NCBI RefSeq assembly: GCF_026427715.1
Contig: NZ_CP107558.1
Location: 1,153,001-1,217,000 of the forward strand
Source of the DNA: Methylocystis sp. MJC1
Lineage (GTDB): Bacteria > Pseudomonadota > Alphaproteobacteria > Rhizobiales > Beijerinckiaceae
Length of the DNA stretch: 64,000 bases
Direction of reading: 5' to 3'
In this document: piece after piece, positions 50,516-59,066 of the stretch
Layout: each line of letters starts with the position of its first letter
How positions within the stretch are numbered: position 1 is the stretch's first letter
The notes under the pieces: model-generated
The model's database searches: none
The model's input: the letters and a program-made list of their open reading frames with translations, nothing else
Told to the model about the DNA's origin: nothing
Translations under genes and position numbers: made by a program

Positions 50516-50965
50516 CTACACCCGCTGCTCATGCATCGTCTTCTGCAGCCGCCCCATGGCCTGCTCGACCTTTTGGAAATCGCCGCGCAAAGCTTTCAGC
50601 GCGTATCGCTCCTGGTCGATCTCATGCTGGGTGCGGAAACCCAGCCGGCGCAGCAGCGGCAGCGGCGGACACCAGCCTTGTAAGGCATGCTGGAAGAGGA
50701 AGCCTGCGACGAAGACCGGCAGGGCGAGCCAGCGGCGGTCGGCGACGATCCCCAGCCCGAGACCCGCGAGGGCGAGCGTCGAAGCATTGGCTTCGAGCGC
50801 CCGCTCTATGTCCCATTCGCGATCGAGCTCGTCGAGGCGCTCGTCGATCTTGTCGGGATGCAGCGCGAAATAGACGAGCCGCTCGGTCATCGCCTCATGG
50901 ATCATGCGGTTGACGGCATCGCTCGTGTGGTTCTGGACGCGATCGACGGCTGCGGCTGTGGCCAT
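50516..50965 (-). CDS. DUF2892-like membrane protein
   Basis: This 149-residue protein has an N-terminal charged helical part (1-55), two adjacent hydrophobic helices at about 62-98 (LALAGLGLGIVADRRWLAL and PVFVAGFLFQHALQGWCP), and a C-terminal coiled-coil-like region. The paired helices with GWCPPLPLLRRLGFRT match the DUF2892 (YgaP transmembrane) pattern. AGGAGAGG lies upstream of ATG 50965, so the much longer frame is not used. Function is unknown. It is divergent from purA. Confidence 0.8.
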   Translation of the reverse strand: MATAAAVDRVQNHTSDAVNRMIHEAMTERLVYFALHPDKIDERLDELDREWDIERALEANASTLALAGLGLGIVADRRWLALPVFVAGFLFQHALQGWCPPLPLLRRLGFRTQHEIDQERYALKALRGDFQKVEQAMGRLQKTMHEQRV

Positions 50966-51151
50966 GGCGGGGACCTCTCCTGACCAAGCGCCAACCGGTG
51001 AGCCGCCGAGAAGTTCCCCGAGGCGCGCCATCGGCGACGGGGGATTCCGGTCTTTACCGCCCGGCCGTCCTGCGCTAAACCTCACCCGTAACGAGCCCTT
51101 CGCGTTACCGCGTGGGGCTTTTGCCGTTTTAAGAAGCGTGAAGACAAGATC

Positions 51152-52447
51152 ATGACGAATGTGGCGGTGGTCGGCGCCCAATGGGGCGACGAGGGCAAGG
51201 GCAAGATCGTCGACTGGCTGTCGCTGGAGGCGGATGTCGTCGTGCGCTTCCAGGGCGGCCACAACGCCGGCCATACGCTCGTCATCGACAGCACGACCTA
51301 TAAGCTCGCGCTGCTCCCCTCGGGCATCGTCCGGCCGGGCAAGCTCTCTGTCATCGGCAATGGCGTCGTGGTCGACCCCCACTTTCTGGTTGGCGAGATC
51401 GACCGGCTGCGGGCGCAGGGCGTCGAGATCACGCCGGAGAATTTCAAGGTCGCCGAGAACGCACCGATCATCCTGTCGCTGCATCGGGAGCTCGACGCGC
51501 ATCGCGAAGAGGCTTCGGGCGGGGGCGCCAAGATCGGCACCACCAAGCGCGGCATCGGCCCCGCCTATGAGGACAAGGTCGGCCGTCGCGCCATCCGACT
51601 GATGGACCTCGCCGAGCCGGATACGCTCGACGACAAGATCGAGCGCGTTCTCGCCCATCATAATCCGCTGCGCCGGGGCCTCGGCCTGCCGGAGGTCGCG
51701 CCGGAGACGCTGCGCGAGGAGCTGCTCTCCGTCGCGCCGAAAATCCTGCCCTTCATGGACGCCGTCTGGGACCTCCTCGACGAGCAGCGCCGCGCCGGCA
51801 AGCGCATTTTGTTCGAGGGCGCGCAGGGCGTGCTGCTCGACGTCGACCACGGCACCTATCCTTACGTCACCTCGTCCAACACCGTCGCGGCCTCGGCGGC
51901 GAGCGGCTCGGGCCTGGGGCCGGGGGCGATCGGCTATGTGCTCGGCATCGCCAAGGCCTATACGACGCGCGTCGGCGGCGGGCCGTTCCCGACCGAGTTG
52001 ACCGACAGCATCGGCGAGCTGATCGGCGACCGCGGCCATGAGTTTGGCACCAATACCGGCCGGCGGCGGCGTTGCGGCTGGTTCGACGCGGTGCTGACGC
52101 GCCAGGTGGTGAAGACCTCCGGCATCAATGGCATTGCGCTCACCAAGCTCGATATTCTCGACGGCTTCGACGAAATCAAGATCTGCACGCATTACATGCT
52201 CGACGGCAAGCGCATTGACCGCCTGCCGGCCTCACAGTCGGCGCAGGCGCGGGTGACGCCCGTCTATGAAAGCTTCCCCGGCTGGAAGGAGACGACGAGC
52301 GGCGCGCGTAGCTGGGCGGAGCTTCCGGCGCAGGCGATCAAATATGTTCGCCGCATCGAGGAGCTGATCGGCGCGCCCGTGGCGCTGCTCTCGACCAGCC
52401 CCGAACGCGACGACACCATATTGGTGCATAATCCTTTCCAGGATTGA
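51152..52447 (+). CDS. purA: Adenylosuccinate synthetase
   Basis: PurA couples IMP and aspartate with GTP in the first committed step to AMP. This 431-residue cytoplasmic enzyme has normal length. The GTP loop [17 protein letters not shown] is at residues 8-24, the catalytic Asp in GDEGKGK, and the catalytic His in [11 protein letters not shown] near 38-48. The signature [20 protein letters not shown] is near 129-148, and [10 protein letters not shown] near 273. A terminator lies directly after the stop, inside the 3' end of the convergent gene. Confidence 0.96.
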   Translation: MTNVAVVGAQWGDEGKGKIVDWLSLEADVVVRFQGGHNAGHTLVIDSTTYKLALLPSGIVRPGKLSVIGNGVVVDPHFLVGEIDRLRAQGVEITPENFKVAENAPIILSLHRELDAHREEASGGGAKIGTTKRGIGPAYEDKVGRRAIRLMDLAEPDTLDDKIERVLAHHNPLRRGLGLPEVAPETLREELLSVAPKILPFMDAVWDLLDEQRRAGKRILFEGAQGVLLDVDHGTYPYVTSSNTVAASAASGSGLGPGAIGYVLGIAKAYTTRVGGGPFPTELTDSIGELIGDRGHEFGTNTGRRRRCGWFDAVLTRQVVKTSGINGIALTKLDILDGFDEIKICTHYMLDGKRIDRLPASQSAQARVTPVYESFPGWKETTSGARSWAELPAQAIKYVRRIEELIGAPVALLSTSPERDDTILVHNPFQD

Positions 52448-52449
52448 GC

Positions 52450-55158
52450 TTAAGCCCGGCGTCGATGGCGTCCGCCGGGCTTTTCACCGGCCGGACCGCT
52501 TCGCGGCAAGAGGTGATTCAGCGCGGCTGGCGCGCCATGCTGCACGAACAACCCCTCCATGGCCGAGGCGTCGATGGGGCGGCTGAATAGAAAGCCTTGC
52601 GCTTCATCGCAGCCCAATTCTCTCAGGAACTCGGCCTGAGCAGCCGTTTCGATTCCTTCCGCGAGAACCTTCAAATGCAGGCTGTGGCCGAGCGCCACGA
52701 TCGCGCGGGCGATCGCCGCTTCATTCTCTCCGCTCGGAAGATCGGAGACGAATGACCGGTCTATCTTGAGCTTGTTTACGGGCAGGCGCTTTAAATAGGC
52801 CAAAGACGACTGCCCCGTTCCGAAATCGTCAATCGCCAAGGAAACGCCGAATGAGCGAAGGCCGTCGAGGACATTTACGTTCTCTTGGGCTTGCCGCATC
52901 ACATAGGTTTCGGTGATCTCCAGCTCCAGGAATTCCGCCGGCAATCCCGTTTCCGCCAGAATATCCGCTACCGCGCCAACGAGATCCGAGCGCTCGATCT
53001 GAACGCCGGAAATATTCACGGCAATGGGATGCAAGCCCAATCCTTTGTGCATCCATTCCATCGCCTGGCGGCAGGCGGTGCGCAAGGCCCATTCGCCCAG
53101 CTGAATGATCAGCCCGGTTTCCTCGGCGATCGGAATGAATTTATCCGGTGCGATGACGCCGCGTTCGGGGTGGCGCCAGCGCAAGAGCGCCTCCGAGCCG
53201 ACGAGCCTTCCGTCGGCCAGATCGACTTGCGGCTGGTATTGGAGGAACAGCTCGCTTTGTTCCAGCGCCTTGCGCAGCTCGCCTTCCAGGAATTGCCGCT
53301 CCTGCGCCTGATCGGTCAAATGCGATTTGTAGAACAGGAACTTGCCGCGCCCTTCCTCCTTGGCTTGGTACATGGCGAGATCGGCGTTCTTGATCAGCGT
53401 CGCCGCATCTTCGCCGTCGCCGGGGTAACAGCTGACGCCAATCGACGCGCCAACCTCCAGCCGATGGCCTTGCACGACGAAGGGCCTCGACAAGACCGCG
53501 ATAATTTTGGCGGCGACCTCCTGGCCGTCCTCGGGGCCGCGGGCGTTTTGCAGCAGCAGGACGAATTCGTCGCCGCCCAGCCGGGCGATTGTGGCGCCCT
53601 GGCGCAGGTTCTGCACCAACCGTTGCGCAACGGCGCGCAGGAGCGCGTCGCCGACCGGATGGCCCAGGCTGTCGTTGATATATTTGAACCGGTCCAGGTC
53701 GAGAAAGAGCAGACACATCCTTCTCCCGGTCCGCTGCGCCATCTTCATGGCCTGTTCGCAGCGTTCGTTGAACAGCTGGCGGTTGGGAAGATCGGTGAGG
53801 GAGTCGTAGTAGGCCAGGTGGTGGATATGCGCGGCCGAACGCTTCTGCTCAGTGAGGTCGTAAAAGACGCTGATGTAATTCTTCACGCTGCCGCGCTTAT
53901 CGCGCACGGCGGAAATATTCTGCCAAAGTGGGATGCTCTCGCCATCCTTACGGCGATCCCAGATTTCGCCGTGCCATTCGCCTTCGCTCGACAGCTTGGC
54001 CCACAGTTGCTTGAAGAAGGTGGGATCATGCCGCTTCGATTTGAAGATGCTCGTTTTCTTCCCGATGACCTCATCGGGCTCATAACCGAGAATACGGCTG
54101 AAGGCGGGATTGACCCTGATGATCCTGGCCTCTGCGTCGGTGATCACGACGCCGTTCAGGCTGGTTTCAAAAACGCTGGCGGCGAGGCTCAGCTGTTCGT
54201 CGGTTTGCCGCTGGGCCGTGACGTCCTGCAGCGTTCCGTTTGCCCGTAACGGCCTTCCGTTTTCGCCGCCAAGCATTACGCCCCGGAGCTGCACCCATTT
54301 TATCCGGCCGCCCGCCAGAAGCAGACGGCAGCTCGCGCTGAAAAGGCGGCGATCACGGATCGACTCCTGGAAGGCCTCGTCCACCGCCTGGCGGTCGTCT
54401 GGATGGATGAGGGCCAGACAATCCTCATATCGGCGCGGCGGCTCGCTCAACTCCCAGATCTGAAGCAATTCGTCGGACTGTTGGATCACCTCGCCAGTGG
54501 TCAGATCCAGCTCCCAGCGGCCGATTTGGGCGATGCGTTGCGCTTCCTTGAGCTGCCGCTCGCTGTCGAGCAGCGCGTCGTGTTGCTTCTTGATCGCGGT
54601 GATGTCGGTGGCGCAGACGACGGCCCCTTCCTCCTTGCCCTTGGGATCGTGCTGGAGGGTCGCTTCCACCCAATAGAAACGATACTGCCCATCTTTTGCG
54701 AGCAGCCGATGTTCGGCCGCATAGGAGCCCGAGCAGCGCACGCGCTCGAACAAGGGCGAATGCGCCGGCCAGGGCAGGCGGGCAAGCGACTGCTCGAGAC
54801 GGTTTCTTTCCTCCAGCGGCAGCCAGTCGTCGAGAACGCGGCCCGCGATTTCGCCCTCCGGGGCGCGCAGGTCGACGCGGAAGCGTCGATTGACCTGGCT
54901 GATCCGCCCCTCGGGTCCCAGAACGATCATCAAGGCGCTGGATGTGTCCATGACGCGCTGGGTGAAATCAGCCTGATTGGTTTGGCGCCGGTTGGCTTCC
55001 TGCAAGGCTTCCGCCTGCGCCTCCATCATGCGCAGCATCTTGTCCGTCCGCGCGGCGTCGATGCTCATCTGCTCCTGAATGGCGGCGTTGGCCAGGCGAA
55101 GCGCCTCGACTTCGGCGCGCAGACGCTCGGCTTCAGGTGAGAGCGAAAAATCAGGCAT
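52450..55158 (-). CDS. Soluble PAS-PAS-PAS-GGDEF-EAL cyclic-di-GMP protein
   Basis: This 902-residue cytoplasmic signalling protein has an N-terminal coiled coil (about 5-60), then three PAS domains (about 65-193, 203-318, 325-438), GGDEF (about 448-608) and EAL (about 623-870). No membrane helix is visible. The cyclase motif GGDEF is intact at about 528-532, but the inhibitory site reads RQGA, not RxxD, so product inhibition is unlikely. The phosphodiesterase residues appear complete: SEALLRW, VNISG, ELEITET, AIDDFGTG, KLKIDRSF and LAEGIE. The start overlaps the hydrogenase maturation protease gene by 8 bases with GAGGCAGGTGG upstream of ATG 55158. The neighbourhood suggests it responds to the hydrogenase. 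Confidence 0.93.
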   Translation of the reverse strand: MPDFSLSPEAERLRAEVEALRLANAAIQEQMSIDAARTDKMLRMMEAQAEALQEANRRQTNQADFTQRVMDTSSALMIVLGPEGRISQVNRRFRVDLRAPEGEIAGRVLDDWLPLEERNRLEQSLARLPWPAHSPLFERVRCSGSYAAEHRLLAKDGQYRFYWVEATLQHDPKGKEEGAVVCATDITAIKKQHDALLDSERQLKEAQRIAQIGRWELDLTTGEVIQQSDELLQIWELSEPPRRYEDCLALIHPDDRQAVDEAFQESIRDRRLFSASCRLLLAGGRIKWVQLRGVMLGGENGRPLRANGTLQDVTAQRQTDEQLSLAASVFETSLNGVVITDAEARIIRVNPAFSRILGYEPDEVIGKKTSIFKSKRHDPTFFKQLWAKLSSEGEWHGEIWDRRKDGESIPLWQNISAVRDKRGSVKNYISVFYDLTEQKRSAAHIHHLAYYDSLTDLPNRQLFNERCEQAMKMAQRTGRRMCLLFLDLDRFKYINDSLGHPVGDALLRAVAQRLVQNLRQGATIARLGGDEFVLLLQNARGPEDGQEVAAKIIAVLSRPFVVQGHRLEVGASIGVSCYPGDGEDAATLIKNADLAMYQAKEEGRGKFLFYKSHLTDQAQERQFLEGELRKALEQSELFLQYQPQVDLADGRLVGSEALLRWRHPERGVIAPDKFIPIAEETGLIIQLGEWALRTACRQAMEWMHKGLGLHPIAVNISGVQIERSDLVGAVADILAETGLPAEFLELEITETYVMRQAQENVNVLDGLRSFGVSLAIDDFGTGQSSLAYLKRLPVNKLKIDRSFVSDLPSGENEAAIARAIVALGHSLHLKVLAEGIETAAQAEFLRELGCDEAQGFLFSRPIDASAMEGLFVQHGAPAALNHLLPRSGPAGEKPGGRHRRRA
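52452..52482 (+). terminator. purA terminator overlapping the convergent gene
   Basis: AAGCCCGGC and GCCGGGCTT form a 9-base stem around 13 bases, followed by TT. It starts 5 bases after the purA stop and overlaps the C-terminal codons of the GGDEF-EAL gene on the other strand. Confidence 0.7.
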
Positions 55159-55630
55159 GGCCACCTGCCTCGAAATAGCGTCCGAGAAACGCTGTGACCT
55201 CGTCGACGGCGCGCGTTACCGGCTGAGAAAGTCCGATGTGAAATGGCGTGAGGGTCTCGACTTCCGCCCCGATGATCTCGATGGCCGGCATCGTCTCGGG
55301 AAGCGCGGCGAGCGCGCGCAGGACATAGCCGAGGCCGAGGCCGTGAGCCGCCGGCGTGGCTTCTTCCACGACCGAGGCCAGGGAGGGCCGATGCACGCGC
55401 CCCGGGCTCCCTGCGGGCGCCAGCGCGTCGACGATGACGACTTCGTCGCAGTCTTGAAACAGCGCCAACGCCGCTGGGCCGGGGACGCCTGCTTCCGTCA
55501 GGCGCAGGCTGGCCGGGCGCTTGCGCGCCGCAAGTCGTTCATAGACAGCCGGGCCGAAGCCGTCGTCGCCATGCAGCGGATTGCCAAAGCAGACGATATG
55601 GCGCCGCCTCGTGAAAGGGCTTTCATTCAT
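55151..55630 (-). CDS. [NiFe]-hydrogenase maturation protease
   Basis: This endopeptidase of 159 residues (HyaD/HupD/HoxW family) removes the C-terminal peptide of the large subunit after nickel insertion. The start is IVCFGNPLHGDDGFGPAVYE with the metal-binding Asp/Glu region. DEVVIVDALAPAGSPG near 68-83 carries the second acid, and the His of PAAHGLGLGYVLR near 104 is in the family position. Its ATG overlaps the large-subunit stop (ATGA), and its own end overlaps the GGDEF-EAL gene. The cognate large subunit has a 12-residue tail to cleave, consistent with function. Confidence 0.92.
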   Translation of the reverse strand: MNESPFTRRRHIVCFGNPLHGDDGFGPAVYERLAARKRPASLRLTEAGVPGPAALALFQDCDEVVIVDALAPAGSPGRVHRPSLASVVEEATPAAHGLGLGYVLRALAALPETMPAIEIIGAEVETLTPFHIGLSQPVTRAVDEVTAFLGRYFEAGGHA

Positions 55631-57144
55631 GCGCCGAAATGAACCTTCCTTCCGGTGTCCAGCATATGGACCGTGCAAACGAGGCAAGGGTCGTGGGATC
55701 GGATGATATGACCGATCTCGACGGGATCGTCAGGGTCGCGCACCTCGACGCCGACCAGGCTCTGTTCCCAATGGCCGGGCTGGCCGGCGCTGTCGCGCGG
55801 CGAAGCGTTCCAGGCGGTCGGCGTGACGATTTGATATTTCTCGATGACGCCGTCCCTGATCTTGATCCAATGGCCGAGCGCGCCGCGCGCCGCCATGATC
55901 AGGCCGTAGCCGTCGCCATCTGATTCATTGGCGGGCGGAACGAAATGCTCGCCATCGAGATCGGCGGCAAGTTGGTCGAGCATGCGCCGCGCATGCAGGA
56001 ATTCATGGGCGATGCGCCGCGCCCGCGCGAATTGCCGCAACCAGGCGCCGCCGCCTTCCAATGCGTTGAGCGAGGCGATCAGGGGATCGCCGCCGATCAG
56101 CAATTCGGCGAGCGGGCCCGTCTGGACGACCTTGTCGCCATAGCGCGGCGCCTTGGACCATGTGTAGCGATCGCCGCCGGGCTCGTAATTGGGGATGGTT
56201 TCGCCGTTCCATGGATGGCGGCCGCCTTCATAGTGCCGGAACCAGGAATGGCGCACATGCTCGTTGATCTGCGTCTGATCGAGCGGCGCGATCGCCCCCG
56301 TTTCGCCGTCGTAAAAGCCCGACGCCAGGAGAGTGGCGTCGGCGTCGATCGTCGAAGGATCGCGCCACGCTCCATAGCTCAACATATGTTTGGCGCCCGC
56401 CGCGGAGCGATGCAGCCCCAACGCGCGCACGCAGCGGCTGAGCATGCCGAGCGCGCTCGCCGCATGGGCGGGCGCGTCGAGCCAGGCGAAATAGTCCTCC
56501 GCCTTGTCGAGCGCCAGCCAGCGCTCGAGCGGCGCGCCGATGATGCGCTGCTCATACCAGCGTTGCGCTTCGTCCAGCACGGCGCGGCAGGCGGAAATCC
56601 GGCGCAGATCGGCCGGAAGCGTCACGCCGCCGGGGGCCATGTAGGAGGAGTGCGGCCACTGCCCGCCGAAATGCGCCACGATCTGCACGACCTTCCGCGT
56701 CACCGCGAGGGTCTCGAGATAGATCGCTCCGCGAAACGGCTCGAAGGCCGCCATCATTTCGTCGAACCAGGGTTCGGCGGCGTAGCGTGGATTGCAGAAG
56801 TCGGGCGTGAAGAACAGGAAGGTCTGGCGCAGGTCGTTCTGAATGCCTTCCGCCATCAGGCAGAGATTGCGGATGCGCGTGGCGTTGGGCGGCGGAGCCG
56901 CGCTCCAGGCGCGCTCCAAAGCGAGCGCAGACGAATAGAGATGCGCCGTTCCGCAAATGCCGCAGACGCGCGGCGTGATCACAAGGGCGTCGCGCGGCGC
57001 CCGGCCGATGAGAATCTGCTCGAAGCCACGGTACATCGTGCCGATGGTGCGGGCTTCCGCCACCACGCTATCGTCCAGAGTCACGGCGAGTTCGAGATCG
57101 CCCTCGACGCGATTGAGGCTGACATTGAGCTCGACGCGCGCCAT
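55627..57144 (-). CDS. [NiFe]-hydrogenase large subunit (group 2 type)
   Basis: This is the catalytic subunit with the Ni-Fe(CN)2CO centre, 505 residues. The L1 motif RVCGICGTAH places Cys61 and Cys64, and L2 is DPCLVCTVH with Cys487, Cys490 and His493. Twelve residues (MLDTGRKVHFGA) follow His493 and form the peptide removed by the protease encoded next. Regulatory HupV/HoxC subunits lack such a tail, so this is not a standard HupUV sensor. The overall pattern and the signal-less small subunit point to group 2, near 2a/2c of the HydDB scheme. It lies 1 base after the small-subunit stop. Fe-S biogenesis and hyp genes are not in the window. Confidence 0.95.
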   Translation of the reverse strand: MARVELNVSLNRVEGDLELAVTLDDSVVAEARTIGTMYRGFEQILIGRAPRDALVITPRVCGICGTAHLYSSALALERAWSAAPPPNATRIRNLCLMAEGIQNDLRQTFLFFTPDFCNPRYAAEPWFDEMMAAFEPFRGAIYLETLAVTRKVVQIVAHFGGQWPHSSYMAPGGVTLPADLRRISACRAVLDEAQRWYEQRIIGAPLERWLALDKAEDYFAWLDAPAHAASALGMLSRCVRALGLHRSAAGAKHMLSYGAWRDPSTIDADATLLASGFYDGETGAIAPLDQTQINEHVRHSWFRHYEGGRHPWNGETIPNYEPGGDRYTWSKAPRYGDKVVQTGPLAELLIGGDPLIASLNALEGGGAWLRQFARARRIAHEFLHARRMLDQLAADLDGEHFVPPANESDGDGYGLIMAARGALGHWIKIRDGVIEKYQIVTPTAWNASPRDSAGQPGHWEQSLVGVEVRDPDDPVEIGHIIRSHDPCLVCTVHMLDTGRKVHFGA

Positions 57145-57145
57145 G

Positions 57146-58087
57146 TCAGACGTCCATCTTCTTGTCCCGGACGCGCGCGGGCGCGGCGGCGCGGGCGAGA
57201 TTCTTATAAGCCATGTAGCGGGCGCGCTCGACGCCGACAGGCAGGCGCAGCGGAATGTCGCCGATCTTCGCCGTTGCGAAGAGGTCCGTTTCGCGGGGGA
57301 AATTGGGCGCCGTGCAGCCGAAGCAGGGGACGCCCGCCCGCGTCTTGCTGTTGACGCCGTTCCAAAGATCGCTGTTGCAGACCGCCTGGGTCAGCGGGCC
57401 CTGGCAGCCGAGATTGTAGAACAGGCAGGCGCGGCCGCCGAGCTCCAAGTCCTCAACGTCGTATTCGTGGTATTCGTTCCGCGTACAGCCTTGGTGCGCC
57501 AAAGTGCTGAAAAAGGCGCTCGGCCGGTTCAGCGCATCGAGGGCGAGCGGCAGGTCCTGGGCAATCGCCGCCAGCGTCTGGGTCATGGCGTGGGGATGCG
57601 CCGGGCAACCGGCGATATTGATGACGGGCAGGCCCGAACCTGCGCGCCAGTCCGCGGGGAAAAGGCCGCCCGGCGTCTCCCGGTCGAATTGCAGGCCGAT
57701 GCAATCGGCGGGGTTGGGGCTCGCCGCGTGGACGCCGCCGAAACTGGCGCAAGTGCCCATGGCGACAACGAAATTCGCGCGCTGGGCGAGCGCGCGCGCG
57801 ATCTCCATGCGCGCCCGGCCCCGGTAGCTGTCGAAAAGGCCGGTGCCGCGCGGGGCGGTGATGATGCTGCCCTCGACGCACAGGATGTCGAGCTTTTGGA
57901 CGCCCGACGCAATGCCGTCGATCAGCGCGTCATAACGCTTCATCGGCGCATGCGAGATGGAGGGATGCCAGAGCAGCTCGATCCCGCAGGAGGCGAAAAG
58001 CTGCTCGAAGCTCGGGGCTTCAGCGCTCAGAATCGCAAGCGAATCCCCGCCGCAAGCCCCGGTCTGCAACCAGAACAAGGTTTTCAC
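57146..58087 (-). CDS. [NiFe]-hydrogenase small subunit, cytoplasmic, with unusual proximal-cluster residue
   Basis: This is the Fe-S electron-transfer subunit, 313 residues from GTG 58087, which has AAAGGGG upstream. It starts directly with KTLFWLQTGACGGDSLAIL and so has no Tat signal; the complex should stay in the cytoplasm. The first proximal-cluster motif is CGGD (Cys12, Asp15) where most hydrogenases have CxxC; cyanobacterial uptake HupS has CxxN there. Other Fe-S motifs are VAMGTCASFGG, NIAGCPAHPHAM, HQGCTRNEYHEY, GCQGPLTQAVCN and GVPCFGCTAPNFP, all present. The C-terminal membrane anchor of group 1 enzymes is absent. It heads the unit small-large-protease-GGDEF/EAL. The YkgJ-type gene ends 218 bases upstream. 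Confidence 0.94.
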   Translation of the reverse strand: MKTLFWLQTGACGGDSLAILSAEAPSFEQLFASCGIELLWHPSISHAPMKRYDALIDGIASGVQKLDILCVEGSIITAPRGTGLFDSYRGRARMEIARALAQRANFVVAMGTCASFGGVHAASPNPADCIGLQFDRETPGGLFPADWRAGSGLPVINIAGCPAHPHAMTQTLAAIAQDLPLALDALNRPSAFFSTLAHQGCTRNEYHEYDVEDLELGGRACLFYNLGCQGPLTQAVCNSDLWNGVNSKTRAGVPCFGCTAPNFPRETDLFATAKIGDIPLRLPVGVERARYMAYKNLARAAAPARVRDKKMDV

Positions 58088-58305
58088 GAGCGCCCCTTTC
58101 CATCCCGCGCACGCCGCGATTAGGCGCTTAAAAGCTTGAGACTTCTTGAATGGTTTAGCTAGCCCGAAAATTCGCGGCGTGGTTGAGTGACGGCGTTCGG
58201 CTGCTGGCGGGCGCATTGGCGCCCTGGGGCCATTCGGACCTTTAAAGCGGGCCGGCCGAGGCGTTCAACGAAGACGCGCGCCGGCGAACGTCGTTCTTTG
58301 AAAAA

Positions 58306-59034
58306 TTACGCGACCCCGTCGAAAAGCGCGGCGGCCTCGCCAAGGTCGAATTCAGCAATGAGCGCGGGAGATAAAGGGTCTTCGCCGCCGAGCCAGGCCT
58401 CGATCGCCGTGGGCGCCCGCAAGGCGATCTCCAGCGCTGTGGTAACCTCGTATAGTCCCCAGGCGAGGCCCGACTGGCGCAAGGCGTTCATCATGGCGTT
58501 TTGGACGAGGCTGCGCACGACCAGATGCGGCGTCGATATGGTCGCCTCGTCTCCCTCGCCCTCGGCCGCCGCAACGCAGGCCAGCTTATCCAACGCGGCA
58601 TGACCGCGGCATGCAAGCGGACGGAGCCGATAGGCGATGCAGAGGTCTTTCTCGATCAGCGGACAATAGTGCTTGGCCGCCAAGCGCGACGCTTCATCCA
58701 GGCTCCCGACCGTTTCCGTCGCCTCGGCGATGCGGCGCGGGAGGTCGATCCCCCGCGCCTCGAATGCCCGGGCATTGACGTCGACGAAACGGGCCAACAG
58801 GAAAACTTCGGGCGCCGTCGCGACGACGCGAAGACGGCAGCACGCCGCGCATTCGCCATGACAGGCGATCGCTGGCGCGCCTTCCGCCTGGATGACGACA
58901 TTTTTCTCGAAAAGGTCGAAAGCCTGCGCGCAAAGGGCGCCGATGAGATCAGCCTGATTGCGGTGCACGGCGACCGTATCGCCGAACGCACGGCTTGTCG
59001 CCCGGAAGAAGGAAGCGGGCCCGTCCTCGCGCAT
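58306..59034 (-). CDS. YkgJ family cysteine-cluster protein
   Basis: This 242-residue protein has the YkgJ (CxxxCxxCC) zinc- or iron-binding pattern: CHGECAACC near residues 58-66, then YCPLIEKDLCIAYRLRPLACR near 123-143. The remainder is helical without further motifs. The cysteines probably bind a metal or Fe-S cluster; the biochemical role of the family is unknown. It starts 32 bases after the TonB-dependent receptor gene and ends 218 bases before the hydrogenase small-subunit gene, all on one strand. A maturation or metal-handling task is conceivable from position only. Confidence 0.85.
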   Translation of the reverse strand: MREDGPASFFRATSRAFGDTVAVHRNQADLIGALCAQAFDLFEKNVVIQAEGAPAIACHGECAACCRLRVVATAPEVFLLARFVDVNARAFEARGIDLPRRIAEATETVGSLDEASRLAAKHYCPLIEKDLCIAYRLRPLACRGHAALDKLACVAAAEGEGDEATISTPHLVVRSLVQNAMMNALRQSGLAWGLYEVTTALEIALRAPTAIEAWLGGEDPLSPALIAEFDLGEAAALFDGVA

Positions 59035-59066
59035 GTTTTCGAGTTCCTGTTGTTAGGCGCCCATCC

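Noticed and set aside
55627-58087. HupUV/HoxBC regulatory hydrogenase
   Set aside because: The large subunit has a 12-residue C-terminal tail and a dedicated protease, no HupT-type kinase is adjacent, and the small subunit has CxxD, so the standard sensor class does not fit.
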